A stretch of DNA of 14,171 nt from RGIG5270 sp045538635 (GCA_045538635.1 JAZSRU010000166.1:1-14171), one strand, 5' to 3'. Shown: positions 1-8,494, numbered from the stretch's first letter. Notes: generated by a model from the letters alone, not told the origin. A program made the numbers and translations.

Positions 1-565
1 CTGCTTCAACAAAGCCTGCGACCAAGCCGTAAATATTGCCCTTGAATCTTGCATTGTGAGCCAGAAGCAATTTGTTATCACGACGAACCGCCACGATAAT
101 TGCAGGAGCAAGCACCGGATAAAAAGCATTGCCGCATTCAGGACAGATACGGCTGATATCATCAGCATTATCCACCAATTCATTGCCGCAGCAGCCGCAA
201 TACTGTCTTTTGCGCCGCCATGCCAGCAATTCTTTGGCGCGGCACACAGCATTGACCAGCATTCTGTCCATGACATACAATGCATGACGGATCTCAACAA
301 ACTCCGTATCCGGCGGATTCTGCCATTCACAATCAGCTGCAAGCTCCCATACTCCGCAATCCATTTCCGAGAAATCCCCGATCCCGAGAGCTTCGCCTGC
401 GATTTCACGCAATGCGGCAAAACCGTCTTCAAAAGTACGGGGCAGGAAATAACTCTCATTTGTTTTGCGGACGAGCAGTTTATCACCTTTGAAAACGATC
501 GCCACCGACGGCAATTCTCTGTAAAAAAGATGTGTACTGGGAGTAAATGGTAATATTTTTTTCAT
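1..565 (-). CDS. nudC: NudC-type NADH pyrophosphatase (Nudix hydrolase), 3' end cut by window edge
   Basis: The visible 188 residues match the N-terminal and zinc-ribbon parts of the NADH pyrophosphatase family. These enzymes hydrolyse NAD(H) to NMN(H) and AMP, and some members remove NAD caps from RNA. A four-cysteine zinc ribbon is visible (C123, C126, C141, C144; YCGCCG and CPECG), followed by YPVLAPAII, the family's link into the Nudix fold. The frame leaves the window at GFVEA, where the Nudix box (GxxxxxExxxxxxxREUxEExGU) should begin, so the catalytic glutamates cannot be checked. The ATG at 565-563 overlaps the TGA of the upstream tatD gene (ATGA), which suggests translational coupling. 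The N-terminal domain is degenerate, as is usual in this family. The family call is confident; preference for NADH over capped RNA cannot be read from the sequence. Confidence 0.88.
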   Translation of the reverse strand, partial: MKKILPFTPSTHLFYRELPSVAIVFKGDKLLVRKTNESYFLPRTFEDGFAALREIAGEALGIGDFSEMDCGVWELAADCEWQNPPDTEFVEIRHALYVMDRMLVNAVCRAKELLAWRRKRQYCGCCGNELVDNADDISRICPECGNAFYPVLAPAIIVAVRRDNKLLLAHNARFKGNIYGLVAGFVEA

Positions 566-1356
566 AATACTTTGATGTTAAAAAATTTTTCTGCATTGCA
601 GCTGGTCAATTCACAAAACTTTTCCAGCGGCATTGCAAGTTCATCCGCCGCTTTCTGCGCCACAAAACGCACCAGATCAGGACGGTTTTCCTGTCCCCTG
701 TACGGAACTGGCGCGAGATACGGCGAATCAGTTTCAATCAGCAGACGCTCAAGCGGAATATGACGCAGATTTTCCCTGATATTATCAGCTTTTTTAAAAG
801 TAACCATGCCATTGACACTGAAAAAAGCTCCGAGCGCAGCAAACTTTTGCAGAAATTCAATATTTCCTGCGTATGAATGAAGCTCAAAACGACCGCCGGC
901 TGCGGCAAACGGCTGCAGCAAAGCATAAGCATCTTCATACGCTCTGACACTGTCTTCCTTATCCCGGACATGAATTACTGCGGGCAGATTTTTTGCCAGC
1001 GCACGCTCAAGAAAATATGCAAAAACTTCTCTCTGCGCCGACTCCTCCGAAAAATCATAGAAATAATCCAGTCCGATTTCTCCGACTGCACAGCATTCCG
1101 GATCATTTTCCAGAGTATCGAAATCTCCGCCCTGCGCCAGAAACTCAGCCGCACTATGCGGATGAACTCCGGCGCAAAACCATACATTTTCTGCACTCGC
1201 AGCGACTTTTTGAGCAATAACACTCTCCTCAAAAGAGCCGCCGAGCGCAATCATACAGAGTTTGTCCTCTGCATTCATCTCCGCACGGAAAGAGTTTATC
1301 GTTTGTGCATAATCCTCCTCCGCACAGTGATGATAATGTGTATCAAAAAATATCAT
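562..1356 (-). CDS. tatD: TatD-family metal-dependent hydrolase (putative DNase)
   Basis: This is a 264-residue TIM-barrel metallo-hydrolase of the TatD family, a normal length. The expected metal ligands are present in order: D5-x-H7-x-H9 (DTHYH), GVHPH at 63-67, E93 in GEIGLDY, H129 in IHVRD, H160 in ELHSYAG and D210 in ETDSPYLAP. Characterised relatives act as Mg-dependent 3'-5' exonucleases or deoxyribonucleases in the cytoplasm, but substrates are uncertain for most paralogues. The gene starts 2 bases after the CBM9-like gene stops and shares ATGA with nudC, so it sits inside a polycistronic unit. No strong ribosome binding site precedes the ATG, which fits coupling to the preceding gene. 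The family is certain; the exact paralogue (TatD, YcfH or YjjV) is not. Confidence 0.9.
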   Translation of the reverse strand: MIFFDTHYHHCAEEDYAQTINSFRAEMNAEDKLCMIALGGSFEESVIAQKVAASAENVWFCAGVHPHSAAEFLAQGGDFDTLENDPECCAVGEIGLDYFYDFSEESAQREVFAYFLERALAKNLPAVIHVRDKEDSVRAYEDAYALLQPFAAAGGRFELHSYAGNIEFLQKFAALGAFFSVNGMVTFKKADNIRENLRHIPLERLLIETDSPYLAPVPYRGQENRPDLVRFVAQKAADELAMPLEKFCELTSCNAEKFFNIKVL

Positions 1357-1358
1357 GA

Positions 1359-2012
1359 TTATTCAAAAGCGATTTCCTGGAAACATTCGGGCAGATGATA
1401 GTTAAGAACGCTCAAAGGAAATGCTGATATCCAATGTTTATGAGATGATTTATCGGCACATTTGTAGAGATTTCCGCGCCAGACATCACCGGATTTGACC
1501 TCTTCATCCAAATCAAAAATGCTGAAAGGAATAAAGGCGGCAAGCGCCCAGTCAACAGGTTCAGTGATTTCAGGATCAATAACACCGTGAAGTGTGGTTG
1601 CCATGGTCATCCCCTGCACTTTTTCAAACGGGACCTGACTGTAATCCTTGAAGCCATGTTCAGCTCTGGCAGGATCAACAACATTGTAGAGCAAAAGTGT
1701 GCCGATGGCATTCATTTCAAAATTGTAATAGTCTTTTCTGCCTTTGGGCTGAATGAAAAACTCAACACAGCTGTCAGAGCAAACTCCGTCCTGATAATTG
1801 GTCTTGCGGGCGACTACATAGCGGTCCTGAACTTCAAAACGCAGATAAATACCTTTGGCATCATAAAGCATGCGGGCATTGATAATGGGATGATGAACAG
1901 AACTTTCCGGACGGACAATGGCGATCGGAAGATTTTCGGCATCCTGCCATGCGCCTTCGGCAAAAGATGAAGTGAGATTGACAAGTTGTTTGGCTTTACG
2001 GATTGTGTACAT
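1359..2012 (-). CDS. Stand-alone carbohydrate-binding family 9-like protein
   Basis: This 217-residue protein has the look of the family-9-like carbohydrate-binding domain. Features are an N-terminal strand region, the stretch YDAKGIYLRFEVQDRYV (about residues 49-65), SCVEFFIQP, YYNFEMNAIGTLLLY and a C-terminal GDVWRGNLYKCAD segment. Such domains bind sugars in larger xylanases; single-domain versions are common in Bacteroidetes and Lentisphaerae and their role is unproven. No signal peptide is visible, so it may be cytoplasmic. The start is supported by AAAGGA about 8 bases upstream of the ATG. It lies 23 bases after the solute-binding protein gene and 2 bases before tatD. A role with the neighbouring solute-binding protein is possible but unproven. 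Confidence 0.75.
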   Translation of the reverse strand: MYTIRKAKQLVNLTSSFAEGAWQDAENLPIAIVRPESSVHHPIINARMLYDAKGIYLRFEVQDRYVVARKTNYQDGVCSDSCVEFFIQPKGRKDYYNFEMNAIGTLLLYNVVDPARAEHGFKDYSQVPFEKVQGMTMATTLHGVIDPEITEPVDWALAAFIPFSIFDLDEEVKSGDVWRGNLYKCADKSSHKHWISAFPLSVLNYHLPECFQEIAFE

Positions 2013-2035
2013 GATTTTGTTCCTTTCTGTTATTA

Positions 2036-3211
2036 TTATTCATGTTGCTGATAATTTTTCAATCTTTCTGTATCAACTGTCCAGCAATGCACCGGAGCGG
2101 TTTTTTTGCCGGCAGTTTCCATTACGAACACCGGATGGAGCAGCATTTTGCGCCGTGGATGTATTTCCATATTGCCGCTGACTCCGGGGAATGAGCGCAT
2201 TGAACGCAGATTTATGGCAATCTCCTCCGGAGAATATGCCGTTTTGACCGCTTTCAACAAAAATCTGATTCCGTCATACCCCATTGCTTCAGCACATCCG
2301 GGTACACGGTTATAATATTTTTTCATCAGTTTCAAAAATGCATTATTAGCATCTGATTTATTGCCGGCGAAATAAGGCGTTGTATAGAAACAGTCGCCGA
2401 TATCATACTCCGTATCCGTGAAAAGCGGAGTATCATAACTGTCACTTCCGGCAAACGAACCGGTGTAATTCAACTTGCGCGCCTCCCGGATAAAACGCAA
2501 TGCACAATCATAATATGCAGGAAGAACGATTACATCAACATCTTCCTCAATGCATTTCTTTATCTGTCCGGCAAAACTTTTCTGCTCTGCAGAGTAGGTC
2601 AGCAGCATAGGACTGCGGCCGGTAAAATCCGCCCATGCCTGTGCTGTTTTGCGTCCGATGCCGCGCGGATAAACCGCGGACAGGTCAGTATTGAGCATGA
2701 CGGCAGGCTTGACAAATTTGCGTTTGTATGCCATATAATACGCCAGAGCCGCCCCCTGAATCTCATCATTCAGAGTGCTTTGAAAAGTATATTCAGCTCC
2801 GTCTGCCAGACTTTCATGAGTTGCCATATTTGCGACATACGGAACTCCGAGTTCCTCTGCTGCGAGTTTTATTTCAACAGCTTCACTGCTGCTGTAAGCA
2901 CCGACCAGACCGACGATATTATTATTCATAATGATATCACGGGCAATTTCAGCGGCCTTATCCGGTTTGCCGGCACTGTTGTAGATACACAACTGCACCT
3001 TTCTGCCATCTATACCGCCCTTTTTATTACATTCGCGGACCGCGATTTCCATACCGTCAAGCGCGCCTTTGCCCTGAACGGCATATTCGCCTGAAAGCGG
3101 CAGAATAACCCCGATGCGGATCTGTTCAAATGCTTCATTCGGATTCGGCACACGGCACGAAACAAGCAATAAAACTGCCGGAAGATACAAAAGATAAAAT
3201 ATTTTTTTCAT
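2036..3211 (-). CDS. LivK-like periplasmic solute-binding lipoprotein (ABC branched-chain amino acid type)
   Basis: This is a type I periplasmic binding protein of the Leu/Ile/Val (Peripla_BP_6) family. The mature part opens with IRIGVILPLSGEYAVQGKGA and continues with GGIDGRKVQL, VGAYSSSEA and GVPYVANMAT, all typical of the fold. The start chosen is the ATG at 3211-3209, because GAGGTG lies 4 bases upstream and it gives a clean signal: KK, a hydrophobic core, then the lipobox LVSC with the lipidated Cys at residue 19. An upstream in-frame ATG at 3223 would overlap the TGA of the preceding gene but has no properly spaced ribosome binding site. The length (391) is usual. No permease or ATPase gene is next to it, so it is an orphan subunit here. 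Ligand unknown: an amino acid, amide or other small solute. Confidence 0.85.
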   Translation of the reverse strand: MKKIFYLLYLPAVLLLVSCRVPNPNEAFEQIRIGVILPLSGEYAVQGKGALDGMEIAVRECNKKGGIDGRKVQLCIYNSAGKPDKAAEIARDIIMNNNIVGLVGAYSSSEAVEIKLAAEELGVPYVANMATHESLADGAEYTFQSTLNDEIQGAALAYYMAYKRKFVKPAVMLNTDLSAVYPRGIGRKTAQAWADFTGRSPMLLTYSAEQKSFAGQIKKCIEEDVDVIVLPAYYDCALRFIREARKLNYTGSFAGSDSYDTPLFTDTEYDIGDCFYTTPYFAGNKSDANNAFLKLMKKYYNRVPGCAEAMGYDGIRFLLKAVKTAYSPEEIAINLRSMRSFPGVSGNMEIHPRRKMLLHPVFVMETAGKKTAPVHCWTVDTERLKNYQQHE

Positions 3212-3219
3212 AACACACC

Positions 3220-3954
3220 TCATTTCCTGTATTTGATCGAGCGTCTGAAAACAGCCGCCGGAACGGTTTTAGTTCTGTTATTTTTACGGAAAAAACTCTT
3301 TTTTTCTATCCAATTGCCCTGCTCATCAAATTTCCATTCATTATAGAGTATCCCGGCATTTTTCATCTGCGCATCAAAAGTACGCACTTCTGATACCAAT
3401 CCGGATTTATCATAGATATATTTTGCCGCAGTACTGAGCTTATTGCGAATGAAGGCACGGATAAAAGTGATTTCTCCCTTTTCATTGAGGTCATAAAAAT
3501 AATCCACCACTCCGTCTTTGGTCTGCACTCCGTATGATTTCAGCTTCAACAGGCGTTCATCATAGTTCATCATCGTACTCCAGAAAAGCTCTTTGCCGTC
3601 AGCATCGTATCTCACAAGCGTGCGGAGCAATCCTTCGGAGTAACTGCCTTTTTCCACATAAATCAGTTTACCGCCGGCATAACATTCAATTTTTTCCAGC
3701 TTTCCGTCAGAGTTGTAAAACATTTTCATCTCTATTTGCTGACGGGAAGTGCTGTCCGGATATGTCCGCAGTATCTTGCGTCCGGCGGCATCAAAAACAT
3801 TAACGGCATCACCATCACGGAAATGTTCAATGATTCTGTCAATCCTGCCTTTTGCCGCCGGTCTGCCGTCCAAGTTCCATTCCGGAGCAAAAACGCCTCC
3901 GGCAAGCGGTGTCAGCAACAACGCCGCCAGAAGCAGTATTGCGGTATTTTTCAA
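3220..3954 (-). CDS. Secreted protein with RHS/MORN-like short strand repeats, function unknown
   Basis: I do not recognise a named family. The protein starts with a signal peptide (basic KN, a long Leu/Ala core, then GGVFA before PEWNL). The mature part has recurring strand motifs of the type YNSDGKLEKIECYAGGKL, YDADGKELF, YDLNEKGEITFIRA, YDKSGLVSEVRTFD and FDEQGNWIEKKSFF. They resemble the loose repeats of RHS-type or MORN-type proteins, but without the conserved YD-core signature. The preferred start is TTG at 3954-3952, 8 bases after the pgi stop, with AGG a few bases upstream and a standard signal peptide. An ATG at 3984 would add ten residues and overlap pgi by 22 bases. The C-terminus is strongly basic. 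It is probably periplasmic or surface located. Confidence 0.7.
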   Translation of the reverse strand: MKNTAILLLAALLLTPLAGGVFAPEWNLDGRPAAKGRIDRIIEHFRDGDAVNVFDAAGRKILRTYPDSTSRQQIEMKMFYNSDGKLEKIECYAGGKLIYVEKGSYSEGLLRTLVRYDADGKELFWSTMMNYDERLLKLKSYGVQTKDGVVDYFYDLNEKGEITFIRAFIRNKLSTAAKYIYDKSGLVSEVRTFDAQMKNAGILYNEWKFDEQGNWIEKKSFFRKNNRTKTVPAAVFRRSIKYRK

Positions 3955-3962
3955 TTTACCTG

Positions 3963-5531
3963 TCAATTGAAATAGACAAAACATTTCTTTGATGCAGAAT
4001 ATTTACGATTTACCTTGGGACAGTTGAATGAAATTTTATCCATCAGATTGCCGACTTCGATAACATTATCTTCAAGACCGGCTTTGGCGGCGATTTCAGC
4101 AGCAGTAAGCTCATATTTACCCGCGGCATCCAACACGGCAAGAACTTTTTCACGCATGGCGAGAACACCTTTGGCGGCAAGTTTATATGCCTGAACTCCG
4201 GGCTGATGAAAAGCATTGATATTGATAAATTCAGCATATACTGCAACTGCGCGTTCATACAAAGCGATGAGCATACCGAGATTGAATGTGCTGATTTCAG
4301 AGATCTTGATAGAGATGATCTGGCGTTTTTTGCCGCGGAGTGCCAATGTCAGACCTTCCATGAAACCATGCAGATAATCACCCATGAACATCTTGTCACC
4401 GAGTTCAAGCGAAGCGGCATCTTTCAGAACTTCAATGAATGTGGCAAAGAAATCATCGCGCCCGTCATTCAACTGCTGAATGAAAGCATGAGCATCAGTA
4501 CCGCCTTTATTACCGAAAACATTGAGACCCTGATGGACTTTTTTGCCGTCAAGATCAAACTCTTTGCCCAAACTTTCCATAACCAGCTGCTGCAAATAGC
4601 GTGAAAGCAATACCAGACGATCAGAATAAGGAACGATCACCATATTGCGGTTGCCTTTGCCTTTTCCGGCAATATACCACATTGCGGCAAGCATCATGGC
4701 AGGATTCTGAAGAGCTTTGGCGGAGCGTGTCCATTCATCCATGGCGCATGCACCATCAATGAATGATTTGAAATCAATACCGCACAAAACAGCAGGCAGA
4801 TGACCGACGATACTGGTTTCACTGGTACGCCCGCCTATAGATTCTGCCATTTCAAAAACTTTGAGCCATTTGCCGCTGCGGGCCACCTGATCGAGAGAAC
4901 TGTCCTTCATGGTGATTGCGCAGGCGTGTTTTGCGAAATCAAGATTGAGAGATTTATAAAGATTTTCAGTCGCGATAAGGTTGTTTTTAGTTTCCTGAGT
5001 ACCGCCGGATTTGGAAATACAAAGATGCAGAGTAGTTTCCGGATCACAGACTTTGCACATATCGACAAAACCTGCAGAATCAGTATTATCAAGGAAATAA
5101 ATACGCAGACTGCCCTGACGCTCCTTTGCGCTCCACTCATTGAAATACGGACCGTTGATTGCGAACTGCATCAACTGCGGTCCGAGTGCGGAACCACCGA
5201 TACCATTGACAACAACAGCATCAAATTTTTTGCCGGTTGCGCCGATGATTTTACCGCTGCGGACATCTGCGGCAAAAGCTTCTACTTCTTTGAAAAGTGC
5301 GCTCTGTGCATAGGCAATACGGTCGGTAAAATGGGTAACTTTGCGTTTTTCATCGGGGTTTTTGATTTTGCCGTTTTCGATATCTGCAATACCTTTGGCA
5401 GCTTTTTTGAAAAGCGGTGCCATATCCGCGAGAGCTTTGTCAGAAAATTTCATTCCTGCGAAGTTGATGCTGAAATCAGTTTCAGGGCAATTGAGAGTGT
5501 AATTTTTGCTGCGTTTTTCAAATGCGTTCAT
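3963..5531 (-). CDS. pgi: Glucose-6-phosphate isomerase
   Basis: This 522-residue enzyme interconverts glucose 6-phosphate and fructose 6-phosphate in glycolysis and gluconeogenesis. Two SIS-type sugar-phosphate binding regions are clear: VNGIGGSALGPQ (about 108-119), the phosphate loop SKSGGTQET (183-191) and SIGGRTSETS (231-240). The catalytic region contains MESLGKE (318-324) and GNKGGTDAHAFIQQL (340-354), with H348 as the expected ring-opening histidine. NINAFHQPGVQAYK lies further on. The ATG is preceded by AAGGA about 8 bases upstream. ispD lies 40 bases upstream and the secreted-protein gene begins 8 bases downstream, so it is in mid-operon. Length and motifs look intact. Confidence 0.96.
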   Translation of the reverse strand: MNAFEKRSKNYTLNCPETDFSINFAGMKFSDKALADMAPLFKKAAKGIADIENGKIKNPDEKRKVTHFTDRIAYAQSALFKEVEAFAADVRSGKIIGATGKKFDAVVVNGIGGSALGPQLMQFAINGPYFNEWSAKERQGSLRIYFLDNTDSAGFVDMCKVCDPETTLHLCISKSGGTQETKNNLIATENLYKSLNLDFAKHACAITMKDSSLDQVARSGKWLKVFEMAESIGGRTSETSIVGHLPAVLCGIDFKSFIDGACAMDEWTRSAKALQNPAMMLAAMWYIAGKGKGNRNMVIVPYSDRLVLLSRYLQQLVMESLGKEFDLDGKKVHQGLNVFGNKGGTDAHAFIQQLNDGRDDFFATFIEVLKDAASLELGDKMFMGDYLHGFMEGLTLALRGKKRQIISIKISEISTFNLGMLIALYERAVAVYAEFININAFHQPGVQAYKLAAKGVLAMREKVLAVLDAAGKYELTAAEIAAKAGLEDNVIEVGNLMDKISFNCPKVNRKYSASKKCFVYFN

Positions 5532-5571
5532 TTTTTCAATCCTTGTTTATGTTAATGTTAAAACATCTGTT

Positions 5572-6234
5572 TCAATCCAAATCTTCCGGTACAGTTATTT
5601 TGCGGTTTGCGATTTCACCACTTACACAATGAATATCAGCAAGGCCGTAATAATGCACCATGCTGGAATCATCCGTGAAATTCAATTCCGGATTTTCAGC
5701 ACCCAGCCGGTGAGCTTCCATGATCACACCATAATGAAAACATTGCGGGGTCTGCACCATAACCACATTTCTGCGGTCGGGAATACTTTCCACTTTTGCC
5801 TCTTCATCGACGAGATAAACTGTATCGCCAGCTTTTACAACTGTACTTGCCGCCTGACATTCATCCAGAATTGTACAGCAGTCAGTAATTATCCTGTCGC
5901 TGACAAAAGGACGCGCCGCATCATGAATCAATACATACGAATCCTCTTCCGGCAAAGCCATAACTCCATTGTACGAACTTTGTTTGCGGCTGGAGCCTCC
6001 CGGAACAATCTTCAGCAATTTATCTATTCCGGCATTTTCTGCGATTTCCGCTCCCTCCGAGATATAATCTGCATGCATTACCAATACAATACCATCGATC
6101 TGCGGATGAACATTAAATCTGCGCAAAGTGTGAACCAGAACCGGCTCGCCAGCCAGTTCCAGAAATTGTTTCGGTATAGATGAATTCATTCTCGAACCGA
6201 TACCGCCGGCGAGAATAAGAGCATATTTTTTCAT
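5572..6234 (-). CDS. ispD: 2-C-methyl-D-erythritol 4-phosphate cytidylyltransferase
   Basis: IspD makes CDP-methylerythritol from CTP and methylerythritol 4-phosphate in the non-mevalonate isoprenoid pathway. The 220-residue length is normal. Visible motifs are the nucleotide-binding loop LAGGIGSRM (8-16) with PKQF (21-24), GGSSRKQSSYNG (79-90), HDAARPF (104-110), TPQCF (162-166), TDDSS (187-191) and KITVPEDLD at the C-terminus. The ATG has CAGGA about 6 bases upstream. This is the first gene of the minus-strand run and has a candidate promoter behind it. The related TarI/ribitol-5-phosphate cytidylyltransferases share the same motifs. No teichoic acid genes are near, so IspD is the better reading. 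Confidence 0.88.
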   Translation of the reverse strand: MKKYALILAGGIGSRMNSSIPKQFLELAGEPVLVHTLRRFNVHPQIDGIVLVMHADYISEGAEIAENAGIDKLLKIVPGGSSRKQSSYNGVMALPEEDSYVLIHDAARPFVSDRIITDCCTILDECQAASTVVKAGDTVYLVDEEAKVESIPDRRNVVMVQTPQCFHYGVIMEAHRLGAENPELNFTDDSSMVHYYGLADIHCVSGEIANRKITVPEDLD

Positions 6235-6256
6235 AAAAATCCTGTTCAGATAAATT

Positions 6257-6284
6257 ATTCTATAATTTAGCCTCTTTTTTGCAA
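6257..6284 (-). promoter_or_regulatory. Candidate promoter of the ispD-pgi-nudC gene run
   Basis: On the minus strand, a TTGCAA box (6284-6279) and a TAGAAT box (6262-6257) are 16 bases apart. They lie about 23 bases upstream of the ispD ATG in the divergent intergenic region. The boxes match sigma-70 consensus at 4/6 and 5/6. Seen by eye only. Confidence 0.4.
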
Positions 6285-6301
6285 AATACCAACATATTTT
6301 A

Positions 6302-6330
6302 TTTTAATTTCCGGAAAAATAGTGTATATT
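6302..6330 (+). promoter_or_regulatory. Weak candidate promoter of the RNA methyltransferase gene
   Basis: A TATATT box (6325-6330) lies 32 bases upstream of the ATG at 6363. The only -35 match at 17-base spacing is the poor TTTTAA at 6302-6307. A promoter must exist somewhere in this 128-base divergent region, but the exact site is uncertain. Confidence 0.28.
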
Positions 6331-6362
6331 ATAGTAATATTTGCAATAAAACGGAGTTTTTT

Positions 6363-7196
6363 ATGGAATTTTTAAAGATAACAAGCTTTCAGAACAATTC
6401 TGTCAAACACGCAGTCAAACTGCGCGAAAGACGCGACCGCGAAAAAGAACAGCTTACTCTGCTGGAGGGATACCGCGAACTCACCAGAGGGCAGGAATAC
6501 GGAATGCAAATCCTCGAATGTTTCTTTGCGCCGGAACAATTCCTCGGCGAAAATGAATACACACTTCTCCAATCTCTCTCTGAAAACGGCGTAAAAGTCA
6601 TGCAGGTTACACCGCAAATCCTGACAAAACTCGCCTACCGCGACCGCCCGGAAGGCCTGATCGCCATTGCCAGAATGAAACGGCACACTCTCGCCGATAT
6701 GCCGATAGTCCCCAACGGACTCTATCTCGTTGCAGAAGCTATCGAAAAACCCGGCAATCCCGGCTCCATGCTCCGCAGCGCTGATGCCGCCGGAGTTGAC
6801 GGCCTCATCATCTGCGACAAATGTACCGATATTTACAATCCCAATGTCATCCGCGCCAGTACTGGAGCATTATTTTCCGTGCCGCTGGCAGAAGCAACAT
6901 CCGAAGAAGCAATGGCATGGCTCCGCGCAAACAATATCAAAACTCTCGCCGCCACTCCTCACACCGATAAAAAATATACCGATGTCGATCTCACTCAGGC
7001 GGTTGCCATTGTCGTCGGCAGAGAGCAGACCGGATTGACCGATTTCTGGATGAATGATTCAGATTTGAAAGTCGTTATACCCATGCTCGGCAAAATAGAT
7101 TCCCTCAATGTCGCCACCGCCACTACAATTCTGCTTTATGAAGCGGCAAGACAGCGCAATTTCCCCATGCACAATTACGACAACATAAAAAAATAA
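6363..7196 (+). CDS. SpoU/TrmH-family RNA 2'-O-ribose methyltransferase
   Basis: This 277-residue SPOUT-class enzyme transfers a methyl group from S-adenosylmethionine to a ribose 2'-OH of rRNA or tRNA. The N-terminal substrate-binding domain contains LLEGYREL and YRDRPEGLIAIA. The knotted catalytic domain has all three motifs: EKPGNPGSMLRSADAAG (128-144, with N132 and R138), IVVGREQTGL (216-225, with E221) and IPMLGKIDSLNVATATTILL (239-258, with N249). The ATG at 6363 was chosen because GGAG lies 6 bases upstream. An earlier in-frame start at 6279 would add 28 residues from promoter-like AT-rich DNA. The target nucleotide (TsnR-, RlmB- or TrmH-like) cannot be assigned. An MFS gene follows after 6 bases. 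Confidence 0.9.
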   Translation: MEFLKITSFQNNSVKHAVKLRERRDREKEQLTLLEGYRELTRGQEYGMQILECFFAPEQFLGENEYTLLQSLSENGVKVMQVTPQILTKLAYRDRPEGLIAIARMKRHTLADMPIVPNGLYLVAEAIEKPGNPGSMLRSADAAGVDGLIICDKCTDIYNPNVIRASTGALFSVPLAEATSEEAMAWLRANNIKTLAATPHTDKKYTDVDLTQAVAIVVGREQTGLTDFWMNDSDLKVVIPMLGKIDSLNVATATTILLYEAARQRNFPMHNYDNIKK

Positions 7197-7202
7197 CTGC
7201 CA

Positions 7203-8453
7203 ATGACAAAAAATAAATTGAAATTCGGCCGCTACGATTACGCATCCTATGCGGCATTTGCCATGTATGCAATGTGTTCTCTGGTCATCCCGCTGCTGAT
7301 CGTAGGCATCGGCAAATCGCTCGGTTTTCCGCTGGATGACGGCGGCAAAGCTGCCGGTGGCACATTGCACGCAGTCAGAAGTATTTTCATGACGATATCG
7401 CTGCTTTCATGCGGAATAATCGCCGCCAAAATCGGCAAAAGGCTGACTCTCGGAACCAGCGTTTTCCTTTTCGGTGCAGGTATTCTGTGCTGTGCATTCG
7501 CCACCCAGTACTGGATGCTGATTCTGTGTCTGATCATCGCCGGAACAGGAGAAGGCATCTGCGAAGGTATCGCAACTCCATTCATCCAGGATCTGCATCC
7601 TGTTGAGCCGGAGCGTTATGTCGGGATCGGGCATTCATTCTGGTCGGTCGGGATCGCCGGAGCGGTGCTGATCGTCGGCGGATTGACTGTTGCCGGAACT
7701 CCATGGAGAATGATCATCGCCGCCGTCGGCGGATTGACCATACTGGCATCATTGAGCCTGCTCTGGCGTGAGAATCCGGCAAAAAAATATCCTGAAACCC
7801 GCGAAAAAACTGATTTCAGCTCTCTGGTGAACAAAACAAAAATCATTCTGCAAGAGCCGCGATTCTGGCGCTGTTGTGCGGCAATGTTTTTCGGAGCCGG
7901 AGCAGAATTCGGACTCACATTCTGGTCCGCGGCATATATCGAACTGAATTTTCAAACAAGCGTCTTCGTTGCCGGACTCGGAACCGGAACTATTGCAGCG
8001 GGTATGTTTCTCGGACGAACCGTTTCCGGTTATATTTCCAAACCGTCAAATCTGCGTTATATCGTCATGAGTGCAGCATTGGGAACGATACCGGTAACTC
8101 TGCTGCTGGCAATACTGAAACCGGGGAGTATGCCGGTTTGGATAATGTTTACAATGCTTTATATCCTGCTGTTTCTGGCGGGGATCGGGATCGGTCCGTA
8201 CTGGCCGGTTACACAAGTTTACGGAGTGCTGAATATGCCGCATTGTGATTCAACATTGCTGTACATTTATTTTTCAGCGATGGGGATTCCGGGGGCGGGA
8301 GTATTCTCATGGCTGATGGGATGGTGCGGCGATAAATTCGGTCTGACGGGAACAATACTCGTAGTTCCATGCAGTCTGGTGATATTTGCAGGACTGATCT
8401 ATTACGAATGCTGGCATTGCAAAAACAAACTGTCAAATCCGGATACCGTCTGA
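7203..8453 (+). CDS. Major facilitator superfamily transporter
   Basis: This 416-residue integral membrane protein has about twelve hydrophobic segments in two halves, separated by a basic cytoplasmic stretch near residues 190-215 (RENPAKKYPETREKTDF). The loop IGKRLTLGTSVFLFGAG follows the pattern of the MFS loop between helices 2 and 3, and a similar region recurs in the second half (FLGRTVSGYIS). EGICEGIATPFIQDLHP and GIGIGPYWPVTQVYG recall sugar and organic-solute members of the superfamily, but the substrate cannot be inferred. It begins 6 bases after the methyltransferase stop and is probably cotranscribed. It is convergent with the AraC remnant, and no strong terminator was seen in the 41-base gap. 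Confidence 0.82.
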   Translation: MTKNKLKFGRYDYASYAAFAMYAMCSLVIPLLIVGIGKSLGFPLDDGGKAAGGTLHAVRSIFMTISLLSCGIIAAKIGKRLTLGTSVFLFGAGILCCAFATQYWMLILCLIIAGTGEGICEGIATPFIQDLHPVEPERYVGIGHSFWSVGIAGAVLIVGGLTVAGTPWRMIIAAVGGLTILASLSLLWRENPAKKYPETREKTDFSSLVNKTKIILQEPRFWRCCAAMFFGAGAEFGLTFWSAAYIELNFQTSVFVAGLGTGTIAAGMFLGRTVSGYISKPSNLRYIVMSAALGTIPVTLLLAILKPGSMPVWIMFTMLYILLFLAGIGIGPYWPVTQVYGVLNMPHCDSTLLYIYFSAMGIPGAGVFSWLMGWCGDKFGLTGTILVVPCSLVIFAGLIYYECWHCKNKLSNPDTV

Positions 8454-8494
8454 CAATATGCGGAACAGCAGATAAATAATTTCAATTCAGACCG

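Noticed and set aside
56..553. 165-residue plus-strand frame at the left edge
   Set aside because: It is the antisense of the nudC gene, which shows a zinc ribbon and family motifs on the minus strand.
4800..5555. 251-residue plus-strand frame
   Set aside because: It is antisense to pgi, whose active-site motifs are clear; no start signal or family resemblance is seen.
6279..6362. N-terminal extension of the RNA methyltransferase
   Set aside because: The extra 28 residues are AT-rich intergenic DNA without a ribosome binding site; GGAG before the ATG at 6363 is better.
8454..8494. Bidirectional terminator between the MFS gene and the AraC remnant
   Set aside because: GTCTGA/TCAGAC can pair across the gap, but the loop is long and no T run follows, so it is too weak to list.
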